From Streptomyces canus 299MFChir4.1 (lineage in GTDB: Bacteria; Actinomycetota; Actinomycetes; Streptomycetales; Streptomycetaceae): a stretch of 64,000 bases of DNA. Location: contig NZ_KB911595.1 in NCBI RefSeq assembly GCF_000383615.1, forward strand, positions 160,230 through 224,229, in the 5' to 3' direction. Made by a program: the position numbers and the translations under genes. Positions 38,166 to 48,028 of this stretch are shown here, piece after piece. Below the pieces are notes generated by a model. The model had not been told where the DNA came from. It ran no database searches and was given only the letters and a program-made list of their open reading frames with translations. Numbering within the stretch: the first letter of the stretch is position 1; the number at the start of each line of letters is the position of its first letter.

Positions 38166-39446
38166 ATGTCCGCACTGAACACGCCCCTGCACGAGCTCGA
38201 CCCGGAGATCGCCGCCGCGGTCGACGCCGAGCTGGACCGTCAGCAGTCCACCCTCGAGATGATCGCCTCGGAGAACTTCGCTCCGCTCGCGGTCATGGAG
38301 GCCCAGGGCTCGGTCCTCACCAACAAGTACGCCGAGGGCTACCCGGGCCGCCGCTACTACGGCGGCTGCGAGCACGTCGACGTGGCCGAGCAGATCGCGA
38401 TCGACCGGGTCAAGGAGCTGTTCGGCGCCGAGTACGCCAACGTGCAGCCCCACTCCGGTGCCTCCGCGAACCAGGCCGCCCTGTTCGCGCTGGCCCAGCC
38501 GGGCGACACCATCCTCGGCCTCGACCTCGCCCACGGCGGTCACCTGACCCACGGGATGCGGCTGAACTTCTCCGGCAAGCAGTTCAACGTGGTCGCGTAC
38601 CACGTGGACCCGGCGACCGGTCTGGTCGACATGGCCGAACTGGAGAAGCTCGCCAAGGAGCACCGCCCGAAGGTGATCATCGCGGGCTGGTCCGCCTACC
38701 CGCGGCAGCTGGACTTCGCGGAGTTCCGCCGGATCGCCGACGAGGTCGAGGCGTACCTGTGGGTCGACATGGCGCACTTCGCCGGCCTGGTGGCCGCGGG
38801 GCTGCACCCGAACCCCGTCGAGCACGCGGACGTGGTCACCTCCACCACCCACAAGACGCTGGGCGGACCGCGCGGCGGGATCATCCTCGCCAAGCAGGAG
38901 TTCGCGAAGAAGCTGAACTCCTCCGTGTTCCCGGGCTTCCAGGGCGGTCCCCTGGAGCACGTGATCGCGGCGAAGGCGGTGTCCTTCAAGGTCGCCGCCT
39001 CCGAGGAGTTCAAGGAGCGCCAGCGGCGTACGGTGGACGGTGCGCGCATCCTCGCCGAGCGTCTGACGGCCGACGACGCCCGGGAGGCCGGGGTCAACGT
39101 GCTCTCCGGCGGCACCGACGTGCACCTCATCCTCGTCGACCTGCGCGAGTCCGAGCTGGACGGCAGGCAGGCCGAGGACCGTCTCCACGAGGTCGGCATC
39201 ACGGTCAACCGCAACGCCGTCCCGAACGACCCGCGCCCGCCGATGGTGACGTCGGGCCTGCGGATCGGCACGCCCGCCCTGGCCACCCGCGGCTTCACGG
39301 CCGAGGACTTCGCCGAGGTCGCGGACGTCATCGCCGAGACGCTGAAGACGCCCTCTCCCTTCGGGAAGGCCGACGTGGAGGCACTGAAGGCCAGGGTCAA
39401 GGCCCTCGCCGACAAGCACCCGCTGTACGCCGGTCTGAACAAGTAG
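38166..39446 (+). CDS. glyA: Serine hydroxymethyltransferase
   Basis: A 426-residue GlyA, a PLP enzyme that interconverts serine and glycine with tetrahydrofolate. PLP Lys230 sits in TTTHKTLGGPRGG. The folate and substrate motifs NKYAEGYPGRRYYGG and VQPHSGASANQAA are present. Together with GcvT and GcvH it links glycine breakdown to serine formation. It is followed by a hairpin with T-rich end at 39452-39491 that separates it partly from sdaA. Confidence 0.97.
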   Translation: MSALNTPLHELDPEIAAAVDAELDRQQSTLEMIASENFAPLAVMEAQGSVLTNKYAEGYPGRRYYGGCEHVDVAEQIAIDRVKELFGAEYANVQPHSGASANQAALFALAQPGDTILGLDLAHGGHLTHGMRLNFSGKQFNVVAYHVDPATGLVDMAELEKLAKEHRPKVIIAGWSAYPRQLDFAEFRRIADEVEAYLWVDMAHFAGLVAAGLHPNPVEHADVVTSTTHKTLGGPRGGIILAKQEFAKKLNSSVFPGFQGGPLEHVIAAKAVSFKVAASEEFKERQRRTVDGARILAERLTADDAREAGVNVLSGGTDVHLILVDLRESELDGRQAEDRLHEVGITVNRNAVPNDPRPPMVTSGLRIGTPALATRGFTAEDFAEVADVIAETLKTPSPFGKADVEALKARVKALADKHPLYAGLNK

Positions 39447-39451
39447 TTCCG

Positions 39452-39491
39452 CGGTGGGGGCACCCGACGACGTGTGCCCCCGCCTTTTGTG
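39452..39491 (+). terminator. Hairpin with T-tract between glyA and sdaA
   Basis: Arms GGGGGCAC (39456-39463) and GTGCCCCC (39474-39481) flank a 10-base loop and are followed by GCCTTTTG. This is one of few terminators here with a T-run. Placed 6 bases before the sdaA ribosome site, it probably lowers read-through from the riboswitch operon into sdaA. Confidence 0.72.
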
Positions 39492-39502
39492 AAGGAGTTC
39501 CC

Positions 39503-40870
<1,368 letters not shown>

Positions 40871-41155
40871 GGGGGCGGGCCCTGAGCAGGGCGTTCGTAA
40901 CCTTCGGCGCTCTTCGACCCCCTGACCGGCTGACGTCAGCGACCGGGCGAGAACCCTGCAACTGTCATTCCTGGTACGCGCTCACGCGGCGGCGCGCGCC
41001 TCTGCCTGCGCGTAGCTCATGCACCGATCTGACGCGCTCCGAGATCGAGGATCTTCGCATGTCCGGCAGACAGCGTTCCGGGCGCCGGTAGCCTCAGGAC
41101 CGGTGGCGCTCTGAGCGTCCGTCAAGTCGCCTGTTCTAAAGCTGAAAGGGAAGCC
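40871..41155. other. Intergenic region at left edge of the accessory island
   Basis: A 285-bp stretch between sdaA and the NDP kinase gene. I find no tRNA, attachment-site repeat or good small gene. G+C drops slightly towards 41130-41150 (CTGTTCTAAAGCTGAAAGGGAAG), which contains the NDP-kinase ribosome site. It marks where the conserved gene order appears to break. Confidence 0.4.
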
Positions 41156-41665
41156 ATGGGCCAGATGCAGGAGCAGCCGGTGGAGCGCACTCTCGTACTG
41201 CTGAAACCGGATGCTGTGGTACGCGGCTTCGCAGGGAAGATCATTTCCAGGTTCGAGGATGCGGCGCTGAAAATCGTCGGTGTCAAGATGAAGCAGATGG
41301 ACGCCGAGTTCACCCGGCGCCACTACTTCGACCTCGAGGAACGACTCGGCCCACAGGTGTATGGGATGACCTCCACGTTCATGCAGCAGACTCCCGTCAT
41401 CGCGCTCGTCCTGGAGGGCGCCGACGCAGTGGCCACGGTGCGGAAGATCGTCGGCAGCACCTACCCGAACGAGGCGGCGGCCGGGACGGTCCGTGGCGAC
41501 TTCTCCCACTACAGCAGGTCGGCCAGCCTCGCCTCCGGCAAGGCCGTGGCGAATCTGGTCCACGCGTCCGGGAACAAGGAGGAGGCGGACATGGAAGTAG
41601 GGCTTTGGTTCGACAAGGGCGAACTGCACGACTACCGCACCCTCGCCGAGGTCTTCACTTATTAA
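41156..41665 (+). CDS. Long-loop nucleoside diphosphate kinase
   Basis: A 169-residue NDP kinase, longer than the usual ~137-residue Streptomyces housekeeping Ndk. The nucleotide motif LLKPDAVVRG (Lys17), the RGDF block (113-116) and the phosphorylated His136 in NLVHASGN are intact. The extra length is mainly an insertion of about ten residues between RGDF and the active His, plus a longer C-terminus (WFDKGELHDYRTLAEVFTY). It exchanges gamma-phosphates between NTPs and NDPs. I recall this loop form from distant bacterial lineages, hinting at transfer. It is probably a unit with the 104-aa gene 61 bases downstream. Confidence 0.88.
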   Translation: MGQMQEQPVERTLVLLKPDAVVRGFAGKIISRFEDAALKIVGVKMKQMDAEFTRRHYFDLEERLGPQVYGMTSTFMQQTPVIALVLEGADAVATVRKIVGSTYPNEAAAGTVRGDFSHYSRSASLASGKAVANLVHASGNKEEADMEVGLWFDKGELHDYRTLAEVFTY

Positions 41666-41726
41666 GCCGCGAGGGAGCGTCACCCTCGGACTGTCACTGC
41701 GTTGAACCTCACCGGGAGTTCACCGT

Positions 41727-42041
41727 ATGAAAGAGGGCACCATGACCAGCGAGACCCGCGTCGCCTCCATCGATGAGCTGGAGGCCGGCTTCCTGCGCGA
41801 AATGGGCGACGATCGATGGGCCGCCACAGAGACCGCCTACGCGCTCGCCGTGCTCCACCGCGAACTCGGCAACTGGAATCGGTCACGCGAATGGGTGAAG
41901 CAGTGCCTCCACCTCTTGGACGGCTTCCCGAGCGACACCGAGGAGCAGGTGGCCACGAAGCGCCTCACGGCAGGCGGTGTTCCGCTGCCTACCTACCTGC
42001 ACGACGGGGTCGTACGCGGACGCTTCGGGACCCCGGCTTGA
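41727..42041 (+). CDS. Hypothetical 104-aa protein, TPR-like helices
   Basis: A 104-residue protein, MKEGTMTSETRVASIDELE. The middle is helical (WAATETAYALAVLHRELGNWNRSREWVKQCLHLLDGF) and resembles a single tetratricopeptide-like helical hairpin. The end VPLPTYLHDGVVRGRFG looks like a small conserved motif. I do not recognise the family. ATG 41727 has GGGAG eight bases upstream; a second ATG five codons later is also possible. It follows the NDP kinase closely on the same strand. Confidence 0.65.
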   Translation: MKEGTMTSETRVASIDELEAGFLREMGDDRWAATETAYALAVLHRELGNWNRSREWVKQCLHLLDGFPSDTEEQVATKRLTAGGVPLPTYLHDGVVRGRFGTPA

Positions 42042-42143
42042 CGGATCCGACTCTGGCCTGACCGCCCTCCGCGCCGTGGCGTGGACTTCCGAAGTCGTCC
42101 ACGCCACCCTCGCGGCACCCGGTGCGAGACCGGGACGTGCGGA

Positions 42144-42263
42144 TCAGCCGTCCGTCCTGCGGCGCATGCGGTTGTCGAGCACCGCCGTGACCAGGTCGGT
42201 CAGCACAGCTACTAGGTTGAGCGCATCGCCTACTACGGAAAGGACATCGAGCCACTGCTGCAT
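42144..42263 (-). CDS. 39-aa hydrophobic/amphipathic peptide gene
   Basis: A small gene with ATG at 42263, TGA at 42144-42146 and a near-perfect ribosome site (AGGAGATCCCG) just before the start. The peptide begins MQQWLDVLSVVGDALNLV, continues as a long run of Val/Leu/Ala broken every three to four residues by Asp or Thr, and ends with a basic DNRMRRRTDG. It would form one amphipathic or membrane helix. It is divergent from the HTH-NACHT-HEAT gene with 221 bp between. I do not know a family. A membrane-active or regulatory peptide is possible, but it could also be chance. Confidence 0.5.
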   Translation of the reverse strand: MQQWLDVLSVVGDALNLVAVLTDLVTAVLDNRMRRRTDG

Positions 42264-42484
42264 CGGGATCTCCTGGTGACGTCAGGGGGCTGGCGCCTGC
42301 ACCCCGGGTGGACGTGTCCAGTGGACGGTTCCGACCCGGCCCTCCGGTACGGCGTCGGAGCAACTCGGAGTCTGTGCAGCTACGTTGCCTCCGGTGAGCT
42401 GCAACGATGTACGGTCGGCCAGAGGCCTTCCGGGCCGTGTACCGGAGGGGCATGGGAGCGTCGGAGGGCAGAACGGGAGGGCTC

Positions 42485-45400
42485 ATGAACCAGCCGGCGC
42501 CGGTTCCGGGCGTTGATCCCTCGAGAGTGAACACACCTGGCCAGCTGGCCATCTGCCTGGACGGACTGAGGCTGCGTCGCGGCCTGTCGTACGAGGCGAT
42601 GGACAGGATCGCGCAGAGCCTGCCACGCAGGCAGGACGGGCCTGCGTGGGAGTCCCTTGGCAAAAGCACCGTCGGTGAGATCGTCACCGGCAAGCGCCTG
42701 CCGGGCCGGGGGAAGCTGCTGACGTTTCTCGCCGTGTGCCAGGTCGCCGGCCCCGACGTGGCCCAGTGGCTGGCCGCGTGGGAGCGGGCCCGCACGGCGG
42801 CCCTCCCGTCCGCGGACGCACCGGACCCCGAGACCCCGTCGCCTCAGGACCACCGACTGGGCGACTACCTGCGGCGCATCCAGGAGTACTACCAGCAGCT
42901 CAACCTGGAGATGCTGTTGACCATGACCAACGTCGAGGACCGTCTGCGGGTGCCGCTCCAGGAGGTCTTCACCCCGCCGCTGGCCCGCGCAGACCCGCCC
43001 GCAGTCGAGTTGCCCAGGGAGTTCCGCCGGCGTCTCCTCCTCGGCGAGGAGGCCGATCCGCGTGGCATGCCGCGGGATCTGGAGTCGGAGATCCTCGGCT
43101 CTGCGCTCACCGACCAGTGGCAGCCGACCCGCCCCGTGCTCGGCCTGATAGCGGGCCCGGACCACCGACACCTGGTGCTGCTCGGCGATCCCGGATCGGG
43201 AAAGTCGACGATCGCCCGCTATCTGGTCCTCAGGCTGGCTGAACTCCACTCGGCCGCCGTGACCGGCCACATCGGCGTCGCCGTCGATCCGTTGCCCGCG
43301 CTGGCCGGCACCCTGCCCCTCCTGGTAGAACTCCGGATCTACAGCGCCACCGGCCTCACCTCGTTCGTCGACTTCATCAACCAACTCCATCGCACCCAGG
43401 GGCTAGGGCTGCCAGCGTCCGTGCTGAATCCGTACCTGGAAAGTGGCCGCCCCGTGGTCGTCGTCTTCGACGGACTCGACGAGGTGTTCGACCGGGACCG
43501 GAGAAACGCCGTGTGCCGCGAGATCCGCGAGTTCGCGCGCCGCTATCCCAACGCGCGCACGGTGGTCACGTCCCGGCCGGTCGGCTACCACCGCCAGACT
43601 CTCGACGACGCCGGCTTCGAGTTGTACCAGTTGCAGGACCTCGACGTCGGCCAGATCTCCTCGTTCGTCACCGCTTGGTACGAGATCGCCTGCGCCGACG
43701 ACCGCGCCGAGGGTGAGCGGCTGAAAGGCCGTCTGATCTCGGCCGTGGGCAGTTCGTCGGCTGTGCACGAACTCGCCGGAAACCCCCTGCTGCTCACGCT
43801 GCTCTGCATCATGGGACGCCGCCGCGAGCTGCCGCGCGATCGCGTGCACGTCTACGAGTTCGCGGTCTCACTGCTGGTGGAGCACTGGGACGTGGAGGCA
43901 CACAGCTTCCCCAACCAGGAGGGGTTGCTGTATGACGACAAACTCGACCTCCTGCGGATCCTGGCACGCACCATGCTGCTCGGCAAAGCGAGCATCGGCG
44001 GCAACCGGATCACCGAACAGGACCTCCAAGACGCGTTCGAGATCTACCTTCGAGACGAGCGCGGCTACCAGCGGCCGGTTGCCCGAACCGCCGCCCACTC
44101 GATGATCGACCAACTGCGCACCCGCAACTACATCCTGTCCCGATTCGGCGCCGGAATGTACGGTTTCGTCCACCGCGCCTTCCTCGAGTACCTCGCCGCC
44201 CTCGACATCGTTACCCGGTTCGACGACCGGCTCATGGACGAAAAGGACCTCCTGACGCTGTTCGAGGAACATGGCCCCGACCCGGCCTGGTCGGAGGTCC
44301 TCCTGCTCGTCGTCCGGATGAAGGAGCGGTTCGCGGCCGCGATCATCGGCCGGCTACTCACCGCGGACCAGGCCTGGCGCTTCGACGAGGCTCACATGCC
44401 CGCCGGCAGCCTGCTGGCAATCCGTGCCCTGCACGAGGTCCGGCCGAGCGTACGGCTGGCAGCCCAGGTCGACGCCGTCATGGCGAGGATCTTCGAACTG
44501 CTGCTGATGCTCGACGCGAACCCCGACGGCGCGCTCCAAGCGGCGTTGCAGGAGGCAGCCCTGCCTACCTTCACGGCGCTCGGTCACCGATGGTTCGGTG
44601 CACGGCTCTTCCGCACCTGGTACGCCGGAGCGGGCAAGTCTCTCTCGGGTCCCGTGGCCCAGTTGGCCGCCCGGATGAACGCGCCGCTGGGCGACAAGGC
44701 CGAACTGACCCGGGATACCCGTCTCAATCACGATCCGCTCGTCCGCGCCGCCGCGGCCGAGGTCCTGGCAGACCACTGGGAACGCGACGCCGCGGTGTAC
44801 GCGCAGTTGGTACAGCGTGCCGATACCGATCCGGCAGGCGAGGTGCGCCGCACTTGCATCAACGCACTGGTCTCCCGCTGGTGGGCCGAGCCGACTGTCC
44901 GCACCCTGCTGGAACACCGCGCCGAAACCGACCCGGAGCCGATGGTTCGGCGGGCCTGCGTAGAACTCCTGGACGGCTTGTGGCCGGTCCATCCCGAGTT
45001 TCGGGCTGTCGTACTGCGACGGGCAGAGCTGGACGCCGACTCGAGGGTGCGAGCGGCGGCAGTGACCACCCTGTCCAACGGGTTCGGCGCCGACCCGGAG
45101 GCCGAAGCCCTTGTCCGCGACCGCCTGCAGGAGGACGCCGACGCCGTTGTGCGCAGGGCCGCCGTCGACGGCATCGCGTCGACCGCGCATGGCAGCGCGG
45201 AGTCCCTCGCCCTCATCGTGGAGCGCGCGACCGAGGATCCTCACCGGGCTGTCCGGCAGTCCGCCGTCCGCGCGCTTTCGGTGCTCGCGGTGGGTGGCGC
45301 CGACGTCCGGGACGTGCTCGCCGGACGTGCCGTCGACGACGGCGACGCCGGGGTGCGTAAAGCGGCGCTGGAGGGAATGGTCACCGCCTGGCCGGGGGCC

Positions 45401-46621
45401 GGCCGCACCCGGAACCTGCTCATCGGCCGCGCAGTTGGCGACGCGCACTGGACTGTCCGTGGAGCCGCGCTCAAGTCTCTGGCTGGCGTATGGTCGCACC
45501 ACCCTGACACCCTGCCGTTGTTGGTGGAACGCGCCACCGGCGACGACGACGAGGACGTGCGGATCGCGGCGCTCCTCGGAGCCAGTTCGCCGCTGGTGGA
45601 CCACCCGGACGCCTATGAGCTGCTGTTCACGGCGTATGCGACGGATCCGAGCCCTTCGGTACGTCAGGCGATCGTGACCATGCTGGCCGACACCGAGGAC
45701 GACGAGGCGGCCACTCGGGCCGGTCTCCTGCGGTGGGCAATCGACGACGCCGACTGGGCGGTACGCGCGCACGCCATCGAAACGCTCGGCGTGCAGTGGC
45801 CGGACGACGCGGCGGTACACGAAGTCGTCCTTGTGCGAGCCGCCGAGGACCACGACGAGGACGTACGCCGCGCTGCGCTTTCCTGCATCGCCCGGAATTG
45901 GTCGGATCTGCCGGAGACCCACCGCCTCATCATCGACCTGGCCGAGTCAGACGACAGCGACATCGTCCGCCGCGCCGCCCTCGGCTGTCTGGCCTCCGGT
46001 TGGCGCGATGATCCCAACACCCGACGGGTGCTTCGGGCTCACGCCGCCGAGGACCCAGAGGAGTCGATCCGGCGAGCGGCACTGCGGGCTTTGGCTGCCA
46101 CCTGGCCCAGCGACCCCGGTGTACGACAGCTGGTGGCTGCGGCCTCCGAACAGGATTCGGACTGGGCCGTCCGCCAGGTGTCCGTGCTTCTGCTGACACA
46201 GGCCTGGCCGCAGCGCGCCGAGACGGTACCGCTGGTTCTGGACCGATCGGTGCGCGACCAGAGCCTCGGTGTCCGGCAGAGCGCCGTTCAGGCACTGGCC
46301 ATCGGACATCCGTCGGATCCGCGCGTCGCCGCAGGCCTTGCGGAGCTGGCCCGTACGGATGCCGCCGCGTCCGTACGCGGGGCCGCCCTGCGCGGACTGG
46401 CGGCAGGCTGTGGCGACCCCGGAGAGACCTTCCGGCTGGTTGCGGACCTGGCCGTGAACGATCCGCATGCCTCTGTCAGGCTGACGGCCGTGGAGACCCT
46501 CGCCTATTTCTGGCCGGACAACACCGATACCCGCCCGCTCGTGGCACGGAGTGCGACCGATGACCCGGACCCGACGGTGCGCCGGGTGGCGGCGGAGGTC
46601 ATCGGCCTGACGTGGGGGTAG
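42485..46621 (+). CDS. HTH-NACHT-HEAT-repeat STAND ATPase
   Basis: A 1378-residue protein. Residues 15-100 form a helix-turn-helix-like domain (QLAICLDGLRLRRGLSYEAM ... STVGEIVTGKRLPG) seen at the front of many Streptomyces STAND proteins. A NACHT ATPase follows: Walker A G234-DPGSGK240-ST and Walker B VVVVF-D329-GL-D332-E333, with a sensor arginine region (VVTSRPVGY) and winged-helix segment. From about residue 740 to the end are about 19 HEAT-like repeats of ~34 residues, each carrying V-R-x-A-A. Such proteins are switches in regulation or antiphage defence. ATG 42485 has GGGAGGG upstream. It converges on the PGK-like gene with 23 bases overlap. Confidence 0.88.
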   Translation: MNQPAPVPGVDPSRVNTPGQLAICLDGLRLRRGLSYEAMDRIAQSLPRRQDGPAWESLGKSTVGEIVTGKRLPGRGKLLTFLAVCQVAGPDVAQWLAAWERARTAALPSADAPDPETPSPQDHRLGDYLRRIQEYYQQLNLEMLLTMTNVEDRLRVPLQEVFTPPLARADPPAVELPREFRRRLLLGEEADPRGMPRDLESEILGSALTDQWQPTRPVLGLIAGPDHRHLVLLGDPGSGKSTIARYLVLRLAELHSAAVTGHIGVAVDPLPALAGTLPLLVELRIYSATGLTSFVDFINQLHRTQGLGLPASVLNPYLESGRPVVVVFDGLDEVFDRDRRNAVCREIREFARRYPNARTVVTSRPVGYHRQTLDDAGFELYQLQDLDVGQISSFVTAWYEIACADDRAEGERLKGRLISAVGSSSAVHELAGNPLLLTLLCIMGRRRELPRDRVHVYEFAVSLLVEHWDVEAHSFPNQEGLLYDDKLDLLRILARTMLLGKASIGGNRITEQDLQDAFEIYLRDERGYQRPVARTAAHSMIDQLRTRNYILSRFGAGMYGFVHRAFLEYLAALDIVTRFDDRLMDEKDLLTLFEEHGPDPAWSEVLLLVVRMKERFAAAIIGRLLTADQAWRFDEAHMPAGSLLAIRALHEVRPSVRLAAQVDAVMARIFELLLMLDANPDGALQAALQEAALPTFTALGHRWFGARLFRTWYAGAGKSLSGPVAQLAARMNAPLGDKAELTRDTRLNHDPLVRAAAAEVLADHWERDAAVYAQLVQRADTDPAGEVRRTCINALVSRWWAEPTVRTLLEHRAETDPEPMVRRACVELLDGLWPVHPEFRAVVLRRAELDADSRVRAAAVTTLSNGFGADPEAEALVRDRLQEDADAVVRRAAVDGIASTAHGSAESLALIVERATEDPHRAVRQSAVRALSVLAVGGADVRDVLAGRAVDDGDAGVRKAALEGMVTAWPGAGRTRNLLIGRAVGDAHWTVRGAALKSLAGVWSHHPDTLPLLVERATGDDDEDVRIAALLGASSPLVDHPDAYELLFTAYATDPSPSVRQAIVTMLADTEDDEAATRAGLLRWAIDDADWAVRAHAIETLGVQWPDDAAVHEVVLVRAAEDHDEDVRRAALSCIARNWSDLPETHRLIIDLAESDDSDIVRRAALGCLASGWRDDPNTRRVLRAHAAEDPEESIRRAALRALAATWPSDPGVRQLVAAASEQDSDWAVRQVSVLLLTQAWPQRAETVPLVLDRSVRDQSLGVRQSAVQALAIGHPSDPRVAAGLAELARTDAAASVRGAALRGLAAGCGDPGETFRLVADLAVNDPHASVRLTAVETLAYFWPDNTDTRPLVARSATDDPDPTVRRVAAEVIGLTWG

Positions 46622-47999
46622 TCCTGTCCGGGTCCCCAGTCCTGTCGTGGTCGCTCGGCACGCCATCGGCATCGGTCTTCCGAAACGGCGCCAGCCCAGG
46701 CACCCGTACGCCACTCAGCAGCGAACTGGCGGTCTGGGCACCGGTGCTACGACCGCGCAGCGCCGACGCCAGCCCGATGTCGTAAGCGATCTCCAGGATG
46801 TGATCGCCAGCCATGTAGACCTCGGCCTTCGACTCGAGGTTGGCGCGAATCACCGCCTCGGTGTAGGCGACGTACGGGCGTTGGCCCGCGCTCATCATGC
46901 CGAAGTGGAAGATCAGCCCGGCTTGGCGCGTCTCCTCGGCGAAGGCTTTCAGAGTCTCAGGGCCGATCGCCATGATGCGGTCGTCCTCCGCGAGTTCGCC
47001 CAAGCCCTCCGGGGTGACGCGGCGCGCCTTACCCCGCCCGGCCCGGTTCGCCACCATGAAGTCGGTCGGCAGGACGAGGCGGTCGTGGTGGTCCGGCGCG
47101 AAGCTGGGTACCGCGCCGGGTGCCACCACAGCCCTGTGGGTCCGAACGAGGGACTCGAGATCCGCGGTCGGCCCCGCCCCCAAGGCATAACCCAGTTCCT
47201 GATAAACCGTCAGTGACGGCATCGGCCCCAGCACGATCCGGTCGAACACATCAGCGGTGAGCAGGGAGCGGGCCACGGTGACGTCCTCGGGACGAGAGCT
47301 GCCGATGAAGCAGACCCGGCTCAACCCACTGTCGTCACGTAGGGCGCGGCTGCGCGCCACCAGCCGCGCCAGGCTGTCGAGGTCGCCCTGGAGACCGAGG
47401 CCCACCGCGCGGGGCTTGTGGGCGGCGAGCCCGACGTTGGAGGGCAGTGCCCGGACGGTGGACCTGAAGTCATCGAGGACGAAGACGTCGAAGTGGCTCC
47501 GCAGCAGCGTGGGGAGCAGCGCCTCGTCGAGGGCGTTCTCACCGGACGGAGGAACGTCGTCCTCCCGGCTCAGCTCGACCAGGTTAGGTAGCAGGGCAAC
47601 CGTGCCAGGGGCGGGGGCTACAGCCGAGAGATCGTCTAGCCGGTCGAAGCGGGTGACGGCCCGGCCGTCGGGCAGAGCGCGGGCGAGCGCCTTGCGGTGC
47701 CACTCCAGGCCCTGGGTGTTCCCAGGTTCGAGGACCCGCACGGATGTGCCGCCCTGAGCGCCCAGCACCAGGACGGCGGCGTTGCGCTGCAACAGATACT
47801 CAACCGTTTCGGCCAGTCGCGCGATCTTGAAGTGCGATTCGTTGCTCGTCTGTCGACGGGCCACGTCAATGTCAGCGGTAATGAGAACGCGTCTGCCGCC
47901 AAGCGTGTCCTTGCCCAAGTCATCCAGGGTCCGCAGGCCGCTGCTCGATGGCAGGCCGTCGCTCCAGGGCCGACCTGGATGCGCCTCATGACTGATCAT
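46599..47999 (-). CDS. Divergent phosphoglycerate-kinase-fold protein
   Basis: A 466-residue PGK homologue. Family landmarks align: RVLITADIDVA (36-47) with RVxxRxDFNVP, AETVEYLL with PTIKYLL, DVFVLDDFRSTVRALPS (171-187) with the DAFGTAHRAHAS segment, and IGPETLKAFAEE (345-356) with the DIGPET end-domain motif. But the basic residues that hold 3-phosphoglycerate are lost: SHLGRP becomes GAQGGTS, and ENVRF becomes PNLVEL. The GGGD nucleotide loop is AGDH (397-400). It may phosphorylate a different carboxylate, or be regulatory. It lies 29 bases after the methyltransferase gene. The start is ATG 47999, with a weak ribosome site. Confidence 0.75.
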   Translation of the reverse strand: MISHEAHPGRPWSDGLPSSSGLRTLDDLGKDTLGGRRVLITADIDVARRQTSNESHFKIARLAETVEYLLQRNAAVLVLGAQGGTSVRVLEPGNTQGLEWHRKALARALPDGRAVTRFDRLDDLSAVAPAPGTVALLPNLVELSREDDVPPSGENALDEALLPTLLRSHFDVFVLDDFRSTVRALPSNVGLAAHKPRAVGLGLQGDLDSLARLVARSRALRDDSGLSRVCFIGSSRPEDVTVARSLLTADVFDRIVLGPMPSLTVYQELGYALGAGPTADLESLVRTHRAVVAPGAVPSFAPDHHDRLVLPTDFMVANRAGRGKARRVTPEGLGELAEDDRIMAIGPETLKAFAEETRQAGLIFHFGMMSAGQRPYVAYTEAVIRANLESKAEVYMAGDHILEIAYDIGLASALRGRSTGAQTASSLLSGVRVPGLAPFRKTDADGVPSDHDRTGDPDRTTPTSGR

Positions 48000-48028
48000 C
48001 GTCGGTCCGTACGCCGTCGCGGCGCGCT

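Noticed and set aside
44354..45922. 522-codon minus-strand frame inside the NACHT-HEAT gene
   Set aside because: The repetitive Arg/Gly-rich product follows the complement of the HEAT repeats; no start signals.
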